Source: Flaccisagitta enflata (taxonomy: Eukaryota > Chaetognatha > Sagittoidea > Aphragmophora). From it: a DNA stretch of 64,000 nt. The number at the start of each line of letters is the position of its first letter. The stretch's first letter is position 1. The position numbers and the translations under genes are program-made. The notes under the pieces were generated by a model that was not told where the DNA came from, searched no databases, and saw nothing but the letters and a program-made list of their open reading frames with translations. Where the stretch lies: assembly GCA_965153355.1 (NCBI GenBank), contig OZ231127.1, positions 24,924,001 through 24,988,000 of the forward strand, in the 5' to 3' direction. Of this stretch, positions 1 to 9,800 are shown one piece after another.

Positions 1-34
<34 letters not shown>
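1..34. repeat. (AG)n microsatellite
   Basis: Uninterrupted AG dinucleotides at the window edge, truncated on the left. Confidence 0.95.
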
Positions 35-35
<1 letters not shown>

Positions 36-324
36 ATTTGTGAGTGTTTTGTCCGATGGTTTCCATGGCATTCTGCGGCTTGATTTTTTTTGTAAACACA
101 GCTCCCCATAAGTTTTTAAGAAAACTATGACTAGAAAAGTCTACCGAAGAAAAGAAGGAAAAAGAGCGCAAAAAAAAGCTTACCGAAAGAACCGTCAAAA
201 ATTATTTTCCATCTATTCTTCCATCTGAAAATTTAAAAAGCGCTCAACTTTAATATTTAATAATGAATGTAGGGTAACACCCCAATTCTAAGCTATTGCA
301 ATTGCAGTGAAACGATCTCTTGCT

Positions 325-325
<1 letters not shown>
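35..325 (-). repeat. Dispersed repeat, inverted copy of 18215-18512
   Basis: Read on the minus strand this segment matches 18215-18512 by eye. Shared blocks include the TTGACGGTTTTCTCGGTAAG-like stretch, the TTGCGCTCTTTTTC stretch and GAATGCCATGGAAACCA. No coding potential is visible. It ends against a short (AG)n run at about 328-356. Confidence 0.7.
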
Positions 326-362
<37 letters not shown>

Positions 363-489
363 GCGGATGGAATGTATAGAATCAATAACGGAAAGAGGGG
401 AAGTCATAGCAAAAGGGAAAAAGAGCGAGAGAGAATGATAAAAACAGAAAGAAAGAAAGGAAGAAAGATAGAAAGGAATCGAGAAACGA

Positions 490-633
490 AACAAGGCCGG
501 ATACACGGCAATACAGTCGCGGACGGTTGGGCAGGAGCAGTAGTGCGAAAACCGCTCGGAATTTAGAAACGTTACGGGACGGACCGACCCTCCGACACGG
601 CAAGGTGTAGAGTCGCGTGTCCGCGACTAAAAA
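490..633 (-). repeat. Structured short repeat, version A' (reverse)
   Basis: On the minus strand it begins with head palindrome AGTCGCGGACACGCGACT, runs through a short GGTCCGTCC-type stretch, and carries the distal complement GTCCGCGACT followed by GCCGTGTATCCGGCCTTGTT. The distal segment is the exact reverse complement of the head's left arm AGTCGCGGAC. No ORF. It belongs to the window-wide family described in the findings. Confidence 0.8.
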
Positions 634-1660
<1,027 letters not shown>

Positions 1661-2129
1661 AACAAAGAATAGGAGAACAGAGATGAAAAAAGAAATAGAA
1701 AAAAAGAGAAGGGAAACAGGGAGAAAGAAAAGAAGAATGGTGAAAGTAAAGCTTCTAAGAGAACGAACGAAAGAAGAAAAGAATGATGCGGCGTAAGCAG
1801 AAAAAAAATCATCGGTATAAAATAGTTCCTTCCTTTAAAGGCAGCGGCCCACTAGGGTTTCCAAATGTGTTTCTACGGCTCAGCTCTCTCCTTTAACTTT
1901 TCGAACTTTCTGTCGTCCGATGACACAATGAAAGAAAGGAAAAAAAATGCAACGTTTCAAATCGTTTTTTCATGGACTAATGCGTCAGTGTAGTGATTCA
2001 TTCCCTCACTTCACCTCCTTTATGGCTTTAGCCTCTATTTGATAGGTATTCCCTCGTGATTTTTCCTCTTCCCTCTCCCTTGTTTCATACACCCTTTCAG
2101 GTTTTTTTTCCTATGCTCGCCCGCGATTT
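1661..2129. other. Intergenic, no gene seen
   Basis: Purine-rich decay of the preceding tract to about 1800, then ordinary AT-rich sequence. I see no exon, RNA gene or element boundary. Confidence 0.5.
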
Positions 2130-2361
2130 TACTATCTTGCTAATAAATGTATCACCATCTAAAAAGAAGAACTTAGGAAGAGTGTTGCTTCTCAATGAAT
2201 ATAGTTACAATTACCAGATTAGTCCCATTTTGAATATTTGCCTAAACTTTTTAACATAGGGCGAATATGGTAATTATAGCTATGTTCATTTAGATGCAAT
2301 ACTCTTCTTAAGTTGATGCTTCTTTTCTGATGGTGATATACTTATTAGCAAGATAGTATTC
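2130..2361. repeat. Foldback element (short inverted repeat)
   Basis: The left arm starts with ACTATCTTGCTAATAAATGT. Its imperfect reverse complement closes near 2361 (ATATACTTATTAGCAAGATAGT on the plus strand). The arms also share the ATCACCATC, GAAGAGT and AATTACCA blocks. Arms are roughly 110 bp with a short AT-rich loop, consistent with a MITE relic. Confidence 0.7.
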
Positions 2362-2533
2362 TCCTTTCTCGCTTCCATTGTATTACCTGGTTTCCAAACC
2401 TCACGCCCTCAAAATTGTTCGTTCACTTTACTGAGTTTACTCTTTAGGAGTCATACCCTCACTAGTCACTCTTCCTCTATACATAGTGTCACCTTATATC
2501 CAGTCCCTGACATGTCACAATTCATCATCAACT

Positions 2534-2756
2534 TTTTAGTTGCGGACACGCAACTCTATAAGAGGCTTTGTCCGTCCGTCCGTCCGTCCATCCGTCCGTC
2601 CGTTGGTCCGTCCGTCCGTTGGTCCGTGGTCATCGAGTTGAAAAGCGGGAAAACAAGCGTTTTTGATACTTTTTGGGGATGAGCATGGGTGTGGATGGGG
2701 GTTGGATGCCTCTGCCCACCCGTCCGCAACGATATTGTGACCCCGCGTCACTTGTT
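2534..2756 (+). repeat. Structured short repeat, version B
   Basis: Head AGTTGCGGACACGCAACT, then CTATAAGAGGCTTTGTC, a GTCC-rich microsatellite, and the tail CCGTCCGCAACGATATTGTG ending in CACTTGTT. Tail GTCCGCAACG contains the reverse complement of the left arm GTTGCGGAC. Full-length copy of the second version of the family. Confidence 0.85.
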
Positions 2757-2839
2757 ACTACCCTAATTGCCCCGTTTGAGATTTCTTCACCCGTCTAAGT
2801 TCTCTACTTCCATTCTCTGCAAATCCATTTAACCCTTCC

Positions 2840-3080
2840 TTTTAAGTCGCGTGCACGCGACTCTACAACCCGCTTTTTCCATCAGTCCATCGGTCGGTTG
2901 GTCCGTTGGTTTGTTGGTCTGACCGCCACACTTCACTTTTTTTACTTTTTCGGCGTTTATGGGTGGTTTTTGCAGGTAAAGAGGGTGAAAAGAAATAACC
3001 GACTTTTGCAATGCGAAGCACCCAAACACTGCCCCTGCCTACCAGCACACAACTTGGGTAGCCGTGTATCCGGCCTTGTT
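2840..3080 (+). repeat. Structured short repeat, version A, hybrid body
   Basis: The head is a perfect palindrome AGTCGCGTGCACGCGACT. The GGTCGGTTGG-type microsatellite follows. The body contains the block ACTTTTGCAATGCGAAGCACCC, also seen near 17560, 18040 and 36150, so it looks like a hybrid of two element types. The end is GTGTATCCGGCCTTGTT. Confidence 0.8.
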
Positions 3081-3109
3081 CTGTCAGTGGACACTGACAC
3101 CCTACCAAT

Positions 3110-3290
3110 TTTTGTCGCGTGCACGCAACTTTATAACCTGCTATGTCGGTCGGTCCGTCGGTCGGTAATGCCCAACTTTTCCAGCGTTTTCAGCGTTTTT
3201 CGGATCACCGCACCTGCCCAAATGTTTGGTCAGCCTTTGCCCCTGCCCACCCGCACGCGACTTTGGTGACCGTGTATTCGGCCTTCTTTC
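3110..3290 (+). repeat. Structured short repeat, version A
   Basis: Head GTCGCGTGCACGCAACT, with one arm mutated. GGTCGGTCCGTCGG microsatellite. Tail CGCACGCGACT and then GTGTATTCGGCCTTCTT. A slightly decayed copy. Confidence 0.75.
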
Positions 3291-3534
3291 TCTATTCACT
3301 TTCCTTTATTCGGCGTTCTTTTGTCTCCCCTTCATTTTTCAAGCAGGCCGGTCTGTGGGGAAAAGTGAAATAAAAACGATTTCCATGTTGGATTTGAATG
3401 TTGTCGCATCGCCATTGAAATTTAAACGAGGCAAGCGGACGATTGGGGGATGAAAAAAGAACTGTGGAGAAACGTAATCTAATTTACATACAGGGTGATT
3501 GAAAATATATTTGACGTGACGTGCGTGACGAGTT

Positions 3535-3755
3535 TTCTAGTCGTGTGCACGCGACTCTACAATCTGCTATGTCGATCGGTCCGTTGGTCTGTCAGTTCGT
3601 TGGTCTGTCAGTTCGTTGGTTGGTAACACTTAGCTTTTTTTGGCAATTTCAGCTTTTTTGCATTACTGCTCCTACCCAAATGCATGGTAAGCCTTTTTAT
3701 CCCCGCCCCTGCCCACCCGCACGTGACTTCGGTAGCCGTGTTTACGGCCTTGTTC
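3535..3755 (+). repeat. Structured short repeat, version A
   Basis: Head AGTCGTGTGCACGCGACT; microsatellite of GGTCTGTCAGTTCGTT units; tail GCACGTGACT followed by GCCGTGTTTACGGCCTTGTT. The head's CGTG variant is mirrored by CACGTGAC in the tail, keeping the long-range pair complementary. Confidence 0.8.
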
Positions 3756-4025
3756 CCCTCTCAAGTCCCTAACCCCTCGATCTAAAATATGATAGATATC
3801 CTCCACAGTCGGCTGCCTCTTTCTTTTCACGAATCATCATCGACATCGCTTGCTTCAAGATAAGAAAACAAGACATGATTAGAAACCATGGTTTTAAAAT
3901 GACAATTGAATTGGTATTTCAGCAGAGAGTTCGGGGGGGGGGGTGGGGTAGTACGTGTTAAACCACTCAAATGAATCGAAAAGGTGGTATTCAACAGTGC
4001 GATACTGTAAGCCACTGATTTGGCC

Positions 4026-4165
4026 TTTTTAGGTGCGACAAAGCACCTCTATAACTGCCTGTGTCCGTCGGTCGGTCGGTCGGTCGGTTGGTCTGTCTGT
4101 CTGTGGGGTAACGCATTTGTTCGACGATCCACACGTCGCACCTTATTGGCCTACTTGGCCTTGTT
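4026..4165 (+). repeat. Structured short repeat, version C
   Basis: Head AGGTGCGACAAAGCACCT, CTATAACTGCCTGTGTC, a GGTCGGTC microsatellite, tail ACGTCGCACCTTATTGGCCT, end ACTTGGCCTTGTT. Tail GTCGCACCT is the exact reverse complement of left arm AGGTGCGAC. Confidence 0.85.
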
Positions 4166-4276
4166 CTTCTTTTAAACGTTTTCCAGTCCCGCTCCTGCAA
4201 GAACTCTCAAGAACATCCACAAATCAGACGGACGACAAAGTTCCAGAGTCTAAGAAACATAAATTACAACATCCGA

Positions 4277-4322
4277 ACATCAATCAGGACATCAGGACAT
4301 CAATCAGGACATCAGGACATCG
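4277..4322. repeat. Short minisatellite (CATCAATCAGGA units)
   Basis: Tandem CATCAATCAGGACATCAGGA units between the two version C elements. No coding meaning apparent. Confidence 0.75.
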
Positions 4323-4394
4323 AAATAGTGAAGCCCAACGATAAGAATTGGCTCTCCACTAGTGGCAGGCGTGGCAAAGTCAAAGCTGACTTTC

Positions 4395-4523
4395 TTTTTA
4401 GGTGCGACAAAGAACCTCTATAACTGGCTGTGTTTGTTGGTTGGTCTGTCTGTCTGTCGATCGGGTAACGCATTCGTTCGACGATCCACATGTCGCACCT
4501 AATTGGCCTACTTGGCCTTGTTC
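4395..4523 (+). repeat. Structured short repeat, version C
   Basis: Second version C copy about 230 bp downstream and in the same orientation. Head AGGTGCGACAAAGAACCT has one mismatch in the proximal arm, while the distal tail ATGTCGCACCTAATTGGCC keeps full complementarity to the left arm. Confidence 0.85.
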
Positions 4524-5526
4524 TTCTCTGTTTATGTTCGTTTAAAACTTTTACTTTCTTCTTCATTTTATTTTATTTTTACTTTCACGATGAGCCTATC
4601 TCTTCTCTTTTGAACTACTATCTAGAACAAAAGTATATCGGCAAGATCATTATCAGGCTGTTAATTCATCAAATGACGAGAAAAACCATAATTTAATCTT
4701 TGAGATTCTTTGTATGTATCTTGTGAACAACAATAACGGCCTAAATTATCTTCATATGCTCTTGAAGAGATATTTTGAGAAAGGATGACACAGTCTTCCC
4801 TCACACCTTCAGAGCAGAATCTTTTTTATCCATATCAAACGATGCGCGATACCTTCTCCATGGCTGCTTACTTACCAACCATCTGATCTGTAACCAAGTT
4901 TGGAGTGACCATGGAAATGACAAGGCGATCCTATGGCATCACTGTAGCAGCCTTAAAGTCGGACAACAAAAAATAATACTTGGCCAAATACCAAACGCAA
5001 CAAGAAATAAAATATAATTTTTCAGCCATTTTCATTTGAAGTAGCATTCTTGTTTTGCCCGTCATTTCTAAACGAATCAAGCTACAAGAACGCGATTTGT
5101 GGCACTAGATCAGAAATTCGATGTAGTTTTAGAATCTCACGGATTTTTATATGATTTTTTTATTTTTAGCAGAGATATGACCCAAAACGCTCGCCGATAT
5201 ACATATAGATAGTATTAGAGACCATGTATTTGGTCAAAAATTCTGCATGTTTGAGTCATTTTTGTTCATCCTTAGACAGAATGGGAATTGTAACCAAAAG
5301 AGATCTTCTGGTTTATCTTTCTGATCGATCAACTGTTTGATGATTAACTGTCTGATTATCCTTTTGTTTGTCCCTAACTGCCAAACCATCTATTCATCTC
5401 TGATTTTCTTATTATGCCATGAATCTGATTCTCTTATTCTGACATTATCCTACCTTGTTCAAAAAGAAGGAACTGTCACTACTATCAGTCATAATCATAA
5501 CTCGTATTAGTCACGATTTTTCTACT
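4524..5526. other. Intergenic, no gene seen
   Basis: AT-rich, with many stops. Around 5064-5108 is a partial copy of a motif family (TCTAAACGAATCAAGCTAC...GCGATTTGTGGCA) found elsewhere in the window. Otherwise nothing recognised. Confidence 0.45.
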
Positions 5527-6345
5527 TCGTACAGTATGTTTTTTCTGGAATGCACCAAAAGAAACCTATACATCTCGGCTCCTGCGCATCACAGCAAGAT
5601 GCGGATTGCACCATTTGAAAGAGCGTGAAAAACTATTTTAAGTATGTTTTTTTCTGATATTTCCATCCATCATTATTCATTAAACATCTCTACCACACAA
5701 CCAGCAAAAACATTGAAATCTCCAACACCCAAATATTAGCTATCTGATTCTCCTTCTGAAAATGATCAGGAGGTTCAGTAGATCATATAAAAAACAATCA
5801 TGGAGGTTCCCTATGATTTTCTAGACAAACTCTAGAATAGATTTGTGTCATAATTTTGTCAACCCCAAAATTGTCAATGATTTGATCTGCTGAACCTTCA
5901 GACATTTTTAGTCGCGTGCTACGCGACTCTACAACCCGCTTTGTTGGTCCGTCGGTCCGTCGGTCCGTCCGTCCGTCGGTCCGTCCGTCCGTCACACTTT
6001 ACTTTTTTTGGGTTTTTGGCCTCACTGCTCCTGCCCAAATGATGGAGTGACCTCAATTATGGCCCCTGCCCACCCGCACGCGACTGGGGTAGCCGTGTAT
6101 CCGGCCTTGTTTGAAAGGAGAATAAGATTGCCAATTTCTGGATGTTAGAGATTTCAAAGTTTTTGCTGGGGTGTGTTCAAGCAATTTCATGGAGGATGGT
6201 AATATCCAAAAAAGAATACAAAAGATAGTTTTTTACGCTCTTTCCAATGGTGCAATCCGCATCTAGCTGCGATGCTCAGGGGTCGAGATATATAGGTTTC
6301 TTTTGGTGCATTCCAGAAGAAAAAAAACATACTGTAAATTGTCAA
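5527..6345. repeat. Long inverted repeat (foldback) with ~220-240 bp arms
   Basis: The left arm, about 5527-5765, matches the reverse complement of about 6113-6345. Shared blocks include GGAATGCACCAAAAGAAACC, GATGCGGATTGCACCATT and CCAGCAAAAAC(A/T)TTGAAATCTC. The loop contains a version A structured repeat inserted exactly where the right arm begins. A transcript across it would fold into a long imperfect duplex. It lies about 520 bp beyond the stop codon of the neighbouring minus-strand receptor gene. Confidence 0.85.
5905..6112 (+). repeat. Structured short repeat, version A
   Basis: Well preserved copy: head AGTCGCGTGCTACGCGACT, CTACAACCCGCTTTGT, GGTCCGTC microsatellite, body with CACTGCTCCTGCCCAAATG, tail CCCGCACGCGACTGGGGTAG, end CCGTGTATCCGGCCTTGTT. 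It sits inside the loop of the 5527-6345 foldback. Confidence 0.9.
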
Positions 6346-6862
6346 AAATAAGGAAAAAAAGAAAACTGATCACTGGAAAATAAACATTTGATTCAGACCA
6401 GGCTGACAAGTTACAACCAAACACTAAAATCGAAATTTGTACAGTCAAATCATTTTCTAACAATTACGCCTTTAACGAAGATTGGCCCGTCAAGAAATAA
6501 TGTTTTTGTCCCTTTTGTTAATCCCTCTGGCTTTCTAGAAGGGCAATAAAAAAATCACAGTACCTTGAATTTCGTTTGTATGATTTTTAACTGCAGTTTT
6601 AGAATTTCGCTGAATTTTTCAATGAATCTTTTACGAACTTTGCATTTTTACTGTACATGTTTCTCAAAACCGTGAATAAGTTGTGCACACTGAACAGGGG
6701 GTGAGGTCAGGAGAAGAAAAATTGCGTATCTTCACCAAAAGCAAAAACCGCATGCAACGCACAAACCATTGCCAGTCCCATTGCAAGTCCCATGCAAATT
6801 TATGATCAACCATGACGCATGGTACGTGGACACTCAATCACTTGTCCACAGTTTTATATGCG
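6346..6862. other. 3' flank of the receptor gene
   Basis: AT-rich, with no ORF or recognised repeat. It should contain the 3' UTR of the minus-strand gene ending at 6863. I did not find a convincing AATAAA on the minus strand here, so the 3' end may extend into the foldback. Confidence 0.4.
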
Positions 6863-9800
6863 TCAATCTACATATGATGCTTGCAGTTTTTGCATCAACT
6901 CTCCAAGAAGCAAATAGTTTTTCACGAACTCGTTGACAATACCATTTGATACGCAAGGATATTCGAAATGGAAAACATGTTTGGTAAAGTCCAAAGCGTC
7001 AATGAATTCATTGTTTTGCAAAATTTTGAAATTCAACGACAGCTTAGATTCACTGGCTCTTGTCAGCCTCTTTTTCAGAGCCTGGGGAAGCTGCTTGTGA
7101 GAAAACATTTTCTGCTTCAATACTTTGACCTTCATGAATTTGGTAATCTCTTCTGTGACAATGACTCCATGTACGTCAATTTTGATCTCTGGTTTCAATA
7201 CCTGTACACAGTGACCTTCGAGAATATTCACGTTGCTCTTGGCGTTAACCTCATCCTGATGGCTGGGGGCATTTGGGTTGAAGAGATTTCTAATGAAAGA
7301 TTCACCTGCTTTGATGAGAACTTTCGATTGGTCCATGTCAGGCCACAGCCTGGTCAGTACCTCTGCTATCAGTGGCTTGATCTCAACCAAGGGCATTGAT
7401 GATTTTACATTTTTCACAGACGTGTAGCTTTGTGGTACTTGATGACACTGTGGGGCAGAATGAATAGAGTGGAAGCAAATGAAGAATTCACTCCTTTGCT
7501 TCATTCCTTGAGAAACACCCTGGTTCATCAGTTGCCTGGTCAGGTGGTTCTCCAACATTCGATAACTTTCAATGAATTTTTTATGCTGTTCGTTGTCGTC
7601 CTTGTTGAAATACTCATGGAAGCAATGAAAAGAATGTGGGTAAAAGTGAGGAAAAATTCCAAGGAAATAAGACAACACTTCCTGAACTGTTGGTACGCTA
7701 TGGACATTGAGGGCTGTCAAAAAGGCCTCAGGATTCTCCTTGTGATGTTGGAGAATATTTCGGATCATTCTCAGTAGATCCACGTAAGATGTGATTCTAT
7801 AATTGGCCTGAATTAGCGCAAATTTCCTCAAAATATTTTCATGGATCAATTTGTTCCATGAATCAGTTTTTCCAATGACTAACCAAGCATTTGCTTCGGC
7901 CTTGTCCAAGATGGTCTCCTGATAGATTTTCTTTTTATCTCTCTTCGTGTTTTGTTCAGCTTTTGGTGTTCTTAGTTGTTTAAAGCAGCCGTTGAGGTCG
8001 CCCAGGAGTGCCTGTTTCTGGTCTAATGATTGAAATGCAGCTGATGCGAGTCCTTGACTGGCCGTCATCCCGATTTGCAGCGCCAAAACAATGGTTGCTA
8101 AGTCTACTTCGATGATGTTTACAAGATCCTCTAGAGGTACCACACCAGAACATTCTCGGGATGTTATGATGTAAAATATGACACGGGCTACCGCATACAA
8201 ATCAACCTCCTCCTGATAACCTCCCTCCATATCTTCATCCTGATGGTTTAGTAATCGTGTCGAGATATGCGATGAAGTGGATGAAACAGTTTCTCTCCTT
8301 GTGGCTCGCTCAAAATCGCCAATTTTCAATGTAAATTGACGTCCATTAGTTTGTATGTAGATGGTATCGATATTGATGTTATTGTGGCATATCATAATGC
8401 TATCAGAATGTAGGTACTCAACAGCCACAAGAAGCTCTTTTGAGAGATTGAATTTTTCTAGATTGATGTTTGAATAGCACGTTTCTCTCAGTGAACATTT
8501 GACTTTTTCAAAAAAGCTGTGTCCACTGTGGTTAGGAAGCCATGTTGTTCGGTATCTGATCAATTTTCTGATGTTTGTATGGTCTAAGGATTGCCAAATG
8601 GCACAATATCTTTTGAAAGATACCTCCTGCCTATAATTACCAAATCCTTTGATATGATAGGCATATTTCTTGGACAAACTTTTGAGTGTACAAAAAATAA
8701 AAGTTTGATGAGCCGCAACGGCAAATATGATCAGAATCAAACTCAAAAATGCCAGTGGAAGATCTCTATGAATCATTTTGCATATTTTGACTGCCTCAGC
8801 GTACTCCATATTGCCTTGGCACGATATGGTTTGTGGTGTTTTGGCTTGAATTACAATCAATGTTTCAATTAGTTGGCAGTCGTGGCAATCAAATTTGTTG
8901 TTTGCTACACCGATTCGTGTAGCTCTTAGCTGTGCCATTTCTTTGGGCAATGAATGCAAGCTGTTGGCGTCGAGATTCAGAACGGAGAGATTAGACAATT
9001 CCTGAAAAGAATTCCCCACAATCTTTGTTATAATGTTGTGCGAAACATCTAGTATTCTAATGTTTGCCTGATCCCTTGTAAATTGCAAGCGTTTGAGGTT
9101 ATTCCATGGATAGTAAAGATTGACATGTTTATATGGAAGACACGGTGGGAGTGTCATCTGATTTTTCGCCCGGCAATTTATATCCACTTCGTCGTTTGTA
9201 CCTATGGAATATTCGCAATCGTTTGGACAACACGAAACGATGCGGTTTTTGAATAGGAAATCGATGAAACGTTTGTATGACAAGTCGCAGTTACAGATCC
9301 AAGGGTTCTCAGAAATCTTGTAACGGATGGAATCTAAAGCTTTCATGATTGCGTCAGGTATGATAGAAAGCTTGTTGTGGCTCAGGTCTATATTACTAAA
9401 GAAGTCTACACCGCTCATGTAAAGCAAAAAACTAACATCACGCAGGAAGTTATGATGAAGTATCAGTTTCTTCAATTCCGAAAAACGTGAGAAAGTTGTT
9501 ATTTCGATTTTGAATATGCGATTTTCACTTAAGTCTATTGTGTCAATTCGGAAGTTATCATTAGAAAATACATCATCTATGTTTTCGATGAAATTCTTGC
9601 TCAGATCCAGTTTTGTTATGCGAAAATCAGAAGGCATAACCTGTACTTTCTTTATTCTATTGCCCCTAAGAAGCAGATTCGTGGCATTAAACTTTTTAGG
9701 GAGTTGATACAAAAAGTCTTCTTTCAGTTCCGTCACTTCATTATAACTGAAATCCAGCTTCAGATTAGTGACAATGTCTGGCAGCGATACGTTGGACAAG

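Noticed and set aside
6968-7777. Plus-strand ORFs of 115-143 codons opposite the receptor gene
   Set aside because: Shadows of the 1458-codon minus-strand frame with no recognisable content.
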